Shown piece by piece: positions 1 to 6,558 of a stretch of DNA of 8,496 nucleotides. The translations under genes and the position numbers were made by a program. Within the stretch, counting starts at the first letter, position 1. Each line of letters opens with the position of its first letter. The stretch is from Actinomycetota bacterium. GTDB taxonomy: Bacteria > Actinomycetota > Actinomycetes > Nanopelagicales > Nanopelagicaceae. The notes under the pieces are model-generated. The model ran no database searches. It was not told where the DNA came from and saw only the letters and a program-made list of their open reading frames with translations. Location: assembly GCA_009699765.1 (NCBI GenBank), contig WLNN01000052.1:1-8496 (forward strand). The letters are read 5' to 3'.

Positions 1-287
1 AAACCGGGGTGGCTGTAAATAATTACGGACCTCAGTACTACATTTCAACACTTCCTGCATTACGTCCGCAGCTTCTTGAAGAAGCGATGAAGGATGCAAA
101 GATTCGCGCCGAGGCAATTACTAAGGCAGTGGGCGGAAGCGTTGGAAGTGTTCAATCAGTTCGTGCAGGTGTTTTCCAGGTGACAACACCTGATTCAACA
201 ATGACAGCTGATGGTGGCGCATATGACACAAGTAGTATTGAAAAGACTGTTACTTCAACAGTTTCAGTTACTTTCTCTGTAAAGTAG
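1..287 (+). CDS. SIMPL-domain (DUF541) protein, C-terminal part only
   Basis: This is the end of a gene that begins before the window; the frame is open to the left edge, so the GTG at position 9 is internal. About 94 residues are visible. They match the C-terminal half of the SIMPL/DUF541 family: an amphipathic segment (LRPQLLEEAMKDAKIRAEAI), a Gly-rich turn (VGGSVGSVQSV), then GVFQVTTPDST, the YDTSSIEKTV motif and a final beta strand (VTSTVSVTFSVK) ending in TAG. Family members are usually exported or membrane-anchored envelope proteins of poorly defined function, some linked to oxidative stress or protein interactions. The N-terminal signal or anchor is outside the window. A weak hairpin follows the stop, and the next gene starts 51 bp downstream on the same strand, so co-transcription is possible. 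Family assignment is firm; the role is not known. Confidence 0.85.
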   Translation, partial: TGVAVNNYGPQYYISTLPALRPQLLEEAMKDAKIRAEAITKAVGGSVGSVQSVRAGVFQVTTPDSTMTADGGAYDTSSIEKTVTSTVSVTFSVK

Positions 288-291
288 CCCA

Positions 292-309
292 ATGCCGAAT
301 AGTCGGCGT
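292..309 (+). terminator. weak terminator-like hairpin after the SIMPL gene
   Basis: GCCGA (294-298) and TCGGC (303-307) form a perfect 5-bp stem around an ATAG loop. One T-G wobble and one A-T pair extend it to 292-309. The sequence after it is AT-rich (TATTAATTGTTT) but not a clean T run. It lies 4 nt after the stop codon, a typical place for an intrinsic terminator, but the stem is short, so it may only be a partial terminator or an mRNA 3' structure. Confidence 0.3.
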
Positions 310-338
310 ATTAATTGTTTCAGTAGTGGGAGAGCTAC

Positions 339-1451
339 ATGAGAAAGATACAAGCGCTTGGATTATCCATGCTCTTAATCGTGTTTGCTAGCCCATCATA
401 TGCAGCTGCAATTTCTGCAGGACAAAAATGCACAAAATTGAATCAAAATATTTCATCTAAAGGGAAAACTCTCATTTGTAGTAAAAATGGAAGCAAATTA
501 ATTTGGAAGATAAAAGTTTCGAAACCTACGCCTACGCCTACGCCTACACCGACACCGACACCTACACCTACACCTACGGTCACCAAAGTGGAGTGGAAAT
601 CATTAACTGCTGAAGAGATCACTTCGCAAGCTTCACAGGCCATGCAATCCTATTTTTTAACCGTTAGAACTACCAATCAGGTGATAAAAGTGTTGGCAGA
701 GAAAGGCTCAAATCCAACACTTATAAAGTGGATTACTGATGGTTCTAGCTTGGTCTCAAAAACTTTTACATACCCACCATCCAATAAAGTTTTCTACGAT
801 GTAATCGCAGTTAGCCGTGGATGGATGGAAGTTACCTATAAAAGTGCAGAATTTTCTTCCGACGAAATTCGGGGTCGCCTAGCTGCCTTTGATGGCGGTG
901 CGCCAGCATTTGGAGGGACCACAACGAACACATGGAACATGTCAGCCATAGTCCAGAACAACTTGATGGTCAGAGATAAGACTGGAATGGCACAAACCGC
1001 TGGACATGAATTTTTCCATGCAATCCAAGAACGACTTGTCGGAAGCAATCCGGGACCAGGCGGTGAAAAAATTCCCAATTGGTTCTGGGAAGGACCAGCA
1101 ATGTTTGTTGGCCTATATTCGGCAGAGGTGATTGGTGCCATCAATTCCCAAGCCGAGGGACGCGAATACATGTTGAGTAGGTATAGAACAGGTTCTGCTG
1201 TTACAAGAGGCCTCGCCTTGGAAAATGTTAAAGCGAATAACAGTGAAGTGGATCCATATGCGATTGGATATGCAGCGACTGAATATTTGGTCGCGCTAGT
1301 AGGCGTTGAAAAGTTCCTTCAGATTTATAAGGAATTAGGCCAGGGTTCTTCGTTTAGTAGTGCATTTGAAGATGCAACTGGTCTTAATTTAGAAGAGTTT
1401 TATTCTCACTTCGAAGAAATCAGAGCAGGATTAGGATTTACAAAGAGTTAG
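339..1451 (+). CDS. secreted gluzincin-like zinc metallopeptidase with two-cysteine module and Pro-Thr linker
   Basis: The 370-residue protein starts at ATG 339 behind GGGAGAG (328-334). Residues 1-22 look like a signal peptide with likely cleavage after SYA. Residues 27-58 form a small Lys-rich module with two cysteines (C31, C47), ending GSKLIWK. Residues 63-80 are nine Pro-Thr repeats, a flexible linker. Residues 85-370 form a peptidase-like domain: HEFFH (H223, E224, H227) is a zinc-binding HExxH motif, and WEGPAMF supplies a likely third ligand, E251, 28 residues after H223, as in gluzincins of the peptidase-MA type. A Tyr/Gly/Ala-rich helix (YAIGYAATEYLV, 307-318) and the region to about 362 also fit that type. 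The protein should act outside the cell; its substrate is unknown. The N-terminal module may bind the cell surface (inference). The stop codon overlaps the convergent accD stop. Confidence 0.8.
   Translation: MRKIQALGLSMLLIVFASPSYAAAISAGQKCTKLNQNISSKGKTLICSKNGSKLIWKIKVSKPTPTPTPTPTPTPTPTPTVTKVEWKSLTAEEITSQASQAMQSYFLTVRTTNQVIKVLAEKGSNPTLIKWITDGSSLVSKTFTYPPSNKVFYDVIAVSRGWMEVTYKSAEFSSDEIRGRLAAFDGGAPAFGGTTTNTWNMSAIVQNNLMVRDKTGMAQTAGHEFFHAIQERLVGSNPGPGGEKIPNWFWEGPAMFVGLYSAEVIGAINSQAEGREYMLSRYRTGSAVTRGLALENVKANNSEVDPYAIGYAATEYLVALVGVEKFLQIYKELGQGSSFSSAFEDATGLNLEEFYSHFEEIRAGLGFTKS
525..578 (+). repeat. hexamer tandem repeat coding the Pro-Thr linker
   Basis: Nine uninterrupted 6-bp units encode (Pro-Thr)9. 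In order the units are CCTACG three times, CCTACA once, CCGACA twice, CCTACA twice and CCTACG once. Every change between units is synonymous and units of one kind are clustered, as expected from local slippage duplication. Gain or loss of a unit keeps the reading frame and changes only linker length. Confidence 0.95.
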
Positions 1452-2869
1452 AGTGGAATATTGCTATGAGTTCCGCGTCGATGTGGCGCGGATGCCAGAG
1501 CTTGTGCCAAAGCTGTACGAGTTCGTGAAGGATCAATCACTTCATCTACGGCGCCAATTTCAACTGCAGTATTAATTCCGCCAGAAATGCGATCGTGTTC
1601 GGCTGCTAGTTCTAGCTCCATATTGGCACGTTGTGCTTCCGGTAAATCCGCCAGCAGGCGTCGATGCAATACGCGCACCGCAGCGACTGCACCCATTACT
1701 GATACTTCAGCTGTTGGCCAAGCAAAGGTGCGAGTTGCACCGAGCGACTTCGAATTCATCGCTACAAATGCTCCACCATAGGCACGACGGGTGATCAAAG
1801 TGACTCGAGGCACGACAGATTCGGCAAATGCATGCAACAACTTTGCTCCGCGCCGAACAGCGCCTTCCCACTCTTGGCCAGGGCCGGGTAAGAATCCAGT
1901 TACATCTGCAATCACAATCATTGGAATTCCAAATGCATCGCATGTGCGCACAAAACGTGCCGCCTTTTCAGCAGCAGCTGAGTCAAGTACGCCACCGATA
2001 TGCGCTGGGTTGTTTGCAACCACTCCGACAGTTCGCCCACCAAGACGTCCAATAACGGTAGACATATTTGGAGCCCAGACCGGCAATAGTTCGAGCTTCT
2101 CTCCATCGACATCAAGAATTCCATCAATCAGTGGATGTACTTCATATGATCGCTTTTCAACAGGTGGGACAAATAAACCTAAATCAATATCTGCAATATC
2201 TGTCTTGAAATGGCCTTGATCTGCAAAGAGTGAAACTAAATCTTGAATCTCGGTAAAGGCCATGTCTTCAGTTGGTGCGATTACATGCGCAACTCCGCTG
2301 TTCTTTGAGTGCGCTTCTGGGCCACCAAGAGCTGCAATATCGATATCTTCACCGGTTACCGATTTAACAACATCTGGACCGGTAACAAAAATTCGGCCTT
2401 CTGGTGCAAGAACTACAACGTCGGTAAGCGCTGGGCCATATGCGCCGCCTCCAGCGGTAGGACCGAGTACTAATGAGAGTTGAGGAATTCGACCGCTTGC
2501 ATGAACCATTGCATGAAAAACTTGTCCGAAAGCATCAAGTGAGAGAACGCCATCACTTAAACGAGCGCCACCAGAGTGCCAGATTCCGATAATCGGTAAT
2601 TGATACGACATTGCCTCGCGATATGCAGCGAGAATTACATTCGATCCTTCAATACCAAGAGCGCCAGATTTTGATGTGGCATCAGATGCGAAGAGAACAA
2701 CTTTGTTTCCTTTGATTGTTCCGGTTGCTGCAATCATTCCGCAATCTGTGCGCGGTAAAAGTAGTTCGAAAGTTGCCGAATCAAGTAGGCGTTTGATACG
2801 AACTTCAGGGTCTTTTGGATTTTCCCCCGTCAGGCCGCCAATCTGCGAACCAACATCAGTGTTGCTCAT
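1448..2869 (-). CDS. accD6: acyl-CoA carboxylase carboxyltransferase (beta) subunit, AccD6-like
   Basis: This 473-residue protein is the carboxyltransferase subunit of an actinobacterial acyl-CoA carboxylase. It moves CO2 from carboxybiotin to acetyl-CoA (or propionyl-CoA) to give malonyl- or methylmalonyl-CoA for the adjacent fatty acid genes. Crotonase-fold signatures are clear: HSGGAR (98-103), the first oxyanion region GPTAGGGAYGPALTD (136-150), and in the C-terminal half FLPGPGQEWEGAVRRGAKLL, YGGAFVAMNSKSLGA (364 on) and FAWPTAEVSVMGA. The bacterial AccD zinc finger is absent. Length is close to mycobacterial AccD6, which also sits at the end of a fab cluster. V369 occupies the position that is Asp422 in Streptomyces PccB and Ile in AccB, arguing for acetyl-CoA or mixed substrates (inference). 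The ATG lacks a clear Shine-Dalgarno sequence and lies 62 bp after fabF. The biotin-carrying alpha subunit must be encoded elsewhere. Confidence 0.93.
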   Translation of the reverse strand: MSNTDVGSQIGGLTGENPKDPEVRIKRLLDSATFELLLPRTDCGMIAATGTIKGNKVVLFASDATSKSGALGIEGSNVILAAYREAMSYQLPIIGIWHSGGARLSDGVLSLDAFGQVFHAMVHASGRIPQLSLVLGPTAGGGAYGPALTDVVVLAPEGRIFVTGPDVVKSVTGEDIDIAALGGPEAHSKNSGVAHVIAPTEDMAFTEIQDLVSLFADQGHFKTDIADIDLGLFVPPVEKRSYEVHPLIDGILDVDGEKLELLPVWAPNMSTVIGRLGGRTVGVVANNPAHIGGVLDSAAAEKAARFVRTCDAFGIPMIVIADVTGFLPGPGQEWEGAVRRGAKLLHAFAESVVPRVTLITRRAYGGAFVAMNSKSLGATRTFAWPTAEVSVMGAVAAVRVLHRRLLADLPEAQRANMELELAAEHDRISGGINTAVEIGAVDEVIDPSRTRTALAQALASAPHRRGTHSNIPL

Positions 2870-2931
2870 AAGAAAGATGGTACGCGGTTACCCATGAGTT
2901 CTGTGATTTTATTGCAAGTGAGGTGTGCGAC

Positions 2932-4170
2932 TTAGAGAGAGTTAAAGACGAGCACAACGTTATGTCCGCCAAAGCCGAATGAATCATTGAGCGCAGCGAT
3001 ATCTCCAGCTGGCAGCGCACGTGGCTTATCACGCACAACATCTACCGTTACAGCAGGGTCAAGATTTTCAATATTAATTGTTGGGGGAGCCAATCGATCC
3101 TGTAGCGCCTTTACTAAAAATACAGATTCGATTGCACCAGCGCCGCCTAGTAGGTGTCCAGTCATCGACTTAGTTGCTGATACAGCAACATGGTCTGCAT
3201 CAGAGCCAAGCGCCTTGCGAAGAGCATTTGCTTCGGCAACATCTCCGGCAGGCGTTGATGTTGCGTGGGCATTTAAATGCACAATATCTTTTGCGGAAAG
3301 TCCCGCGTTGGCAAGTGCAAATTTAATTGCTCGTTGTACTCCTGAACCTTCAGGATCTGGTGCAGCAATGTGATAACCGTCAGAGGTAAGTCCTTGCCCG
3401 CTGATTTCACAATAAATTTTTGCACCGCGTGCCTTAGCGTGCTCGTACTCTTCAAGTACAACAATGCCGCCACCTTCGCCGAGTACAAATCCATCGCGAT
3501 CGCGATCATATGGACGAGATGCGCGAGCAGGATCATCGTTGCGAGTTGAGAGCGCCTTCATTGCTGCAAATGCAGCCATCGGAAGTTGGTGACAAGCTGC
3601 TTCAACGCCTCCGCTGATTACAACATCGGCGCGATTGTTCTTAATCATTTCAAAGGCGTAACCAATTGCTTCAGCACCTGATGCGCATGCAGAGACAGGT
3701 GTATGCACGCCTGCTTTTGCTTGGAACTCAAGTCCAACATTGGCTGCAGGGCCATTTGGCATCAACATTGGGACTGTATGTGGGCTAACGCTTCGCGCAC
3801 CCTTTTCGTTAAGAATATTAAATTGATCCATCAGCGTGATTACACCGCCGATGCCTGATGCGATTACAACACCGAGACGCTCTTTATCGAGCTCATCGGG
3901 AGATCCAGCATCTTTCCACGCCTCTCGTGAGGCAATAAGAGCAAATTGTTCAGAGCGATCAAGGCGGCGCATCTCTATGCGCTCCATTTGATCTGCAGGT
4001 TCTGTCGCAACGCGCGCAGCGAAATGCACAGGAAGCATTTCACGCCAATCATCGGTAAGGAGGCGGACTCCACTCTGGCCGGCGAGAAGCGCCTTCCAAG
4101 TTGAATCAACATCTCCACCCAGAGGGGTGGTTGCACCGAGGCCGGTGACCACTACGCGACGTTGTGACAT
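2932..4170 (-). CDS. fabF: beta-ketoacyl-ACP synthase II
   Basis: FabF is the elongating condensing enzyme of type II fatty acid synthesis: it joins acyl groups held on its cysteine with malonyl-ACP. The 412-residue length is standard. The thiolase-fold triad is complete: C162 in SACASGAE, H302 in NAHATSTPAGD and H339 in KSMTGHLLGGAGA, with K334 just before. The C-terminal SFGFGGHN loop (397-404) is also present. The N-terminus RRVVVTGLGATTPLG is typical, supporting the ATG start at 4170. Only AAAGG, almost touching the ATG, resembles a Shine-Dalgarno sequence, and the 37 nt after acpP are strikingly purine-rich on the coding strand. Mycobacteria carry two such genes here (kasA, kasB); only one is present in this cluster. 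Confidence 0.97.
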   Translation of the reverse strand: MSQRRVVVTGLGATTPLGGDVDSTWKALLAGQSGVRLLTDDWREMLPVHFAARVATEPADQMERIEMRRLDRSEQFALIASREAWKDAGSPDELDKERLGVVIASGIGGVITLMDQFNILNEKGARSVSPHTVPMLMPNGPAANVGLEFQAKAGVHTPVSACASGAEAIGYAFEMIKNNRADVVISGGVEAACHQLPMAAFAAMKALSTRNDDPARASRPYDRDRDGFVLGEGGGIVVLEEYEHAKARGAKIYCEISGQGLTSDGYHIAAPDPEGSGVQRAIKFALANAGLSAKDIVHLNAHATSTPAGDVAEANALRKALGSDADHVAVSATKSMTGHLLGGAGAIESVFLVKALQDRLAPPTINIENLDPAVTVDVVRDKPRALPAGDIAALNDSFGFGGHNVVLVFNSL

Positions 4171-4207
4171 ACCTTTAATTTTCTCTTATTTCTTTTTCTT
4201 CGCTCAA

Positions 4208-4456
4208 TTACTTTGAAGCGTTAACGATGAAATCAACTGCATCGCCAACTGTTACGAGGTCAGTTACTTTCTCATCAGGAATCTTTACGCCGAAACGCTC
4301 TTCACAGGCAACAACAACTTCAACCATGCTAAGTGAGTCAACTTCTAGATCTTCAGTGAAGTTCTTATCGAGTTCGATTGATGCTGCTGGAATACCAGCT
4401 ACTTCTTCAACAATCTCCTTAAGTCCTGCAAGTACATCTGCTTGTGCAAGCGCCAT
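4208..4456 (-). CDS. acpP: acyl carrier protein
   Basis: This 82-residue acidic protein carries the growing acyl chain in the cytoplasm on a 4'-phosphopantetheine arm. The attachment serine is S41 in DLEVDSLSMVE, the classic DSL motif at the start of helix II. The sequence GVKIPDEKVTDLVTVGDAVDFI is the usual helix III-IV region, and the whole resembles actinobacterial AcpM/AcpP. The start is supported by a good Shine-Dalgarno sequence, AAGGAAG, 6 nt before the ATG. It has the largest upstream gap in the cluster (134 bp), so it may be transcribed partly from its own promoter, which would suit the high ACP demand (inference). fabF follows after 37 bp. Confidence 0.97.
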   Translation of the reverse strand: MALAQADVLAGLKEIVEEVAGIPAASIELDKNFTEDLEVDSLSMVEVVVACEERFGVKIPDEKVTDLVTVGDAVDFIVNASK

Positions 4457-4462
4457 TGTGTT

Positions 4463-4469
4463 CTTCCTT
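4463..4469 (-). promoter_or_regulatory. ribosome binding site of acpP
   Basis: AAGGAAG on the minus strand lies 6 nt before the acpP ATG. It is clearer than the sites before fabF, accD or fabD and fits strong translation of the carrier protein. Confidence 0.75.
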
Positions 4470-4559
4470 TTCTATCTCTTGTTTTATTACATATCTACTG
4501 TGTATATCTGAACGTCTATGTGAACAGGGATTTATTCTCTCGGAAAATTACGCCTACTT

Positions 4560-4569
4560 CCTAGTACCT
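4560..4569 (-). repeat. shared 10-mer AGGTACTAGG, copy before acpP
   Basis: The exact 10-mer, read on the minus strand, recurs in the same orientation before fabD (6555-6564). I found no third exact copy while reading the window. It begins 21 nt after the fabH stop, far from the acpP start. It may be a binding site for a regulator shared by the two transcription units (inference). Confidence 0.45.
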
Positions 4570-4590
4570 TCGAGCGTTTGGCTGAAAAAT

Positions 4591-5613
4591 TTAAGGTTTT
4601 GGTGGGAGTTTCACCACTTGGCCAGCGTAAACGAGACCTGCGCCATACCCAATGAGCAAGGCGAGCTTGCCGTGAAGTTCTGGGTGCTTATCAAGCAGTG
4701 CATCCATTGCAAGTGGAATTGATGCCGCAGATGTATTTCCATTTGTGCGAATGTCATCAGCGATGATCACAGAAGATGGCATTTTCATCTCCTTCGCCAT
4801 GGTTTCAATGATTCGCATATTTGCCTGGTGAGGAATAAACGCATCTATGTCATTAACGGTGAGGCCAGCAGCTTCTAGCGCCTTGATTGCCGCTTTGCTC
4901 ATAGAAAAGACTGCCCAACGAAAAACCTTCTGACCTTCTTGCGAAATATTGGGCCACTTAACATCAGCTTTTGTCAATTGAGTCTCGGTATTGCGAACAT
5001 CGATCCAAGATGGGTTCATGCTGATTGCATCACGACTATCGGCATCAGAGCCCCATTCAACAGGACCGATTCCGGCTTCGCTCGACTCGCCAATGATTAC
5101 GGCTCCTGCACCATCAGCAAAGATGAATGCTGTTGCACGGTCATTTGGATCTGTGAAATCTGAAATCTTCTCGGCACCGATTACTAGAACTTTCTTTGAT
5201 GAACCAGCTTTTACAAAGTCATGCGCCATCGATACTGCGTAACAAAAACCGGCACATGCGGCGTTGATATCAAAAGCTGCGGCCTTTGGATTCCCCATTC
5301 GTTGTAAAAGTGCAGTCGCTGCGGAAGGCGCCTGGAAAGGAAAAGTAATCGTTGCAATAACGACTGTATCTATATCTTCAATCGTAAGTTTTGCGTTCTT
5401 GAGTGCATCTTCAGCTGCCCAAACCGCCATATCTAAGAGTGATTCACTCTCATCTGCAAAGCGACGGGTTTCAATACCAGTGCGCTGCTGAATCCACTCA
5501 TCATTGGAATCAATACGATCGACAATTGCCGAGTTTGGAACTAAGTGCTTTGGTCGGTAAGAACCAACAGCGAGAATTTGACTCTCACTTCCTTGACGAG
5601 TCTTTATGCTCAT
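4591..5613 (-). CDS. fabH: beta-ketoacyl-ACP synthase III
   Basis: FabH starts fatty acid synthesis by condensing an acyl-CoA primer with malonyl-ACP. The 340-residue protein has the complete Cys-His-Asn triad: C120 in NAACAGF, H262 in IPHQAN and N293 in NGNTSAAS. Other family marks are DEWIQQRTGIETRRF (38-52), the DGAGAV stretch (167-172) and the terminal GYGAGLVYAGQVV. In high-GC Gram-positives FabH often accepts branched primers, but I cannot read primer choice from this sequence. The start is well supported: the fabD TAA is followed directly by this ATG, and a full GGAGGT lies 6 nt before it inside the fabD end. The two proteins are therefore likely made from one message by translational coupling. 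Confidence 0.97.
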   Translation of the reverse strand: MSIKTRQGSESQILAVGSYRPKHLVPNSAIVDRIDSNDEWIQQRTGIETRRFADESESLLDMAVWAAEDALKNAKLTIEDIDTVVIATITFPFQAPSAATALLQRMGNPKAAAFDINAACAGFCYAVSMAHDFVKAGSSKKVLVIGAEKISDFTDPNDRATAFIFADGAGAVIIGESSEAGIGPVEWGSDADSRDAISMNPSWIDVRNTETQLTKADVKWPNISQEGQKVFRWAVFSMSKAAIKALEAAGLTVNDIDAFIPHQANMRIIETMAKEMKMPSSVIIADDIRTNGNTSAASIPLAMDALLDKHPELHGKLALLIGYGAGLVYAGQVVKLPPKP

Positions 5614-6522
5614 TTACTTACCTCCATGCGTTGCAGCAAATATTGCGGCAGATTCAAGTTCGGCCGGTGACTTCAAAGCTAGTTGCTCGATTGTCGGAAC
5701 CGCACGCTTTATCAATCCCACTAGTGTGCCTGCAGGTGCTACTTCTATAACTCCAGTGACGCTGTTATCAGCGAGTGTCTGCATGCAGAGATCCCATCGA
5801 ACCGGATTGGCGATCTGATTAACAATTCGATCTAAAATCTCACGGCCTGAAGTAATTACTGCGCCATCTTTATTGGAGATTACCCCGACATTTGCATCGC
5901 TGACCTCTATCTCAGCGGCAAGTGCCCTCATCGGCTCGATCGCAGGTTGCATATAAGAGGTATGAAAAGCGCCAGCAACGGCTAAAGCGCGAACTCGAGA
6001 ACCTTCTGGTGCAAGCGATGCCAATGCCGCAAGGTCACCCGCTGCAACAATTTGGCCGCCGCCATTATCGTTTGCAGCCACTAAACCTGCATCCGCAATA
6101 GTTTTTAGTACGACTTCGCGATCTCCACCAAGGACTGCGGACATGCCAGCCGGTGTTATTGCTGCAGCTTTCGCCATCTCAACGCCACGGGTGCGTACCA
6201 ACTTCATCGCATCGAGCGGAGTAAGAACTCCTGCGATAGCAGCGGCAGTAATTTCGCCAACAGAATGTCCTGCAACAAGTGAATAATTACCTGAGAGATT
6301 AAGCGCTCGAGCACTAAGCAATCCAGCTGCAACAATTAGTGGCTGAGCATTAGAAGTATCTTTAATTTCATCAGCATCGGCATATACCCCAAGGTGAACG
6401 AGATCAAGTTCGATTGCATCAGACCACTGAATTAAAAGTTCTTTACTCGATGAATCCTCTATCCAAGGAGCGAGCATTCCTGGCGTCTGCGCACCTTGAC
6501 CTGGAGAGATGATTGCTAGCAC
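5614..6522 (-). CDS. fabD: malonyl-CoA:ACP transacylase
   Basis: FabD transfers malonyl from CoA to ACP, supplying the extender unit for FabH and FabF. The 302-residue protein shows GQGAQ (8-12), the nucleophile S87 in GHSVGE, R112 in TRGVEM, H187 in GAFHTSYM and the late VAPAGTL stretch. Length is normal. The start is GTG at 6522. The in-frame codons just before it are TAA, TAT, ATT, TCC and CGA, so translation cannot begin further upstream except at an unusual ATT. No Shine-Dalgarno sequence precedes the GTG, but a -10-like TATATT ends 6 nt before it, which fits a leaderless message. The gene is first in the fab cluster and abuts fabH. Actinobacteria often have a fasR regulator gene here; this window has glgX instead. 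Confidence 0.96.
   Translation of the reverse strand: MLAIISPGQGAQTPGMLAPWIEDSSSKELLIQWSDAIELDLVHLGVYADADEIKDTSNAQPLIVAAGLLSARALNLSGNYSLVAGHSVGEITAAAIAGVLTPLDAMKLVRTRGVEMAKAAAITPAGMSAVLGGDREVVLKTIADAGLVAANDNGGGQIVAAGDLAALASLAPEGSRVRALAVAGAFHTSYMQPAIEPMRALAAEIEVSDANVGVISNKDGAVITSGREILDRIVNQIANPVRWDLCMQTLADNSVTGVIEVAPAGTLVGLIKRAVPTIEQLALKSPAELESAAIFAATHGGK
5620..5625 (-). promoter_or_regulatory. ribosome binding site of fabH
   Basis: GGAGGT on the minus strand, inside the last codons of fabD, lies 6 nt before the fabH ATG. It is the best Shine-Dalgarno sequence in the window and fixes the fabH start at the base after the fabD stop codon. Confidence 0.85.
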
Positions 6523-6528
6523 TCGGGA

Positions 6529-6534
6529 AATATA
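6529..6534 (-). promoter_or_regulatory. candidate -10 element of a leaderless fabD promoter
   Basis: TATATT on the minus strand matches the TATAAT consensus at 5 of 6 positions and ends 6 nt before the fabD GTG. Transcription would then start at or very near the G of the start codon. No good -35 hexamer lies 16-18 bp upstream (AGGTGG at 17 bp), so the promoter may need an activator. Confidence 0.4.
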
Positions 6535-6535
6535 T

Positions 6536-6558
6536 TAGGTGGAGTTAGATACCACCTA
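6536..6558. promoter_or_regulatory. inverted repeat upstream of fabD (operator or hairpin)
   Basis: TAGGTGG (6536-6542) and CCACCTA (6552-6558) are a perfect 7-bp inverted repeat with a 9-bp spacer. Two further matching pairs lie beyond one mismatch, making 10-nt arms (6533-6542 and 6552-6561). It lies just upstream of the TATATT element and could be an operator. Read as RNA in the glgX to fabD direction it is also a stem followed by AATATATTT, so a weak glgX terminator is the alternative. Confidence 0.5.

Larger units (their letters stand above)
4457..4590 (-). promoter_or_regulatory. fabH-acpP intergenic region, possible internal promoter
   Basis: This 134-bp gap contains no supportable gene. 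Read on the minus strand it starts with the AGGTACTAGG 10-mer shared with the fabD upstream region, then becomes AT-rich, with several -10-like stretches (TAATAA, TATGTA, GAATAA) and one TTCACA resembling a -35. I could not pair a good -35 with a good -10 at 16-18 bp, so no exact promoter is claimed. No clear terminator hairpin follows fabH, so read-through from fabD-fabH into acpP also looks possible. Confidence 0.3.

Noticed and set aside
9..287. GTG at 9 as a true start giving a 92-residue protein
   Set aside because: The codons before it stay open and the visible part matches only the C-terminal half of SIMPL proteins, so the gene is cut by the window edge.
443..643. Minus-strand open frame with a long Gly-Val repeat opposite the peptidase gene
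   Set aside because: It is the reverse reading of the Pro-Thr hexamer repeat; it lies inside a well-supported gene on the other strand and has no family resemblance.
1472..1492. 6-bp inverted repeat TCCGCG/CGCGGA as a terminator for the peptidase gene or accD
   Set aside because: It lies inside accD coding sequence, has a 9-nt loop and no T run on either side; kept only as a comment on the convergent junction.
1587..3373. Several plus-strand open frames opposite accD and fabF
   Set aside because: They are antisense to genes with intact catalytic motifs, show low-complexity Ser/Thr/Pro/Ala composition, and match no family I recognise.
4171..4207. Purine-rich 37-nt acpP-fabF spacer as a regulatory element
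   Set aside because: Purine richness alone is common before start codons; no repeat, hairpin or clear binding motif was seen.
4444..4722. Plus-strand frame across the fabH-acpP gap
   Set aside because: It overlaps both flanking genes on the opposite strand, has no ribosome binding site and its product looks random.
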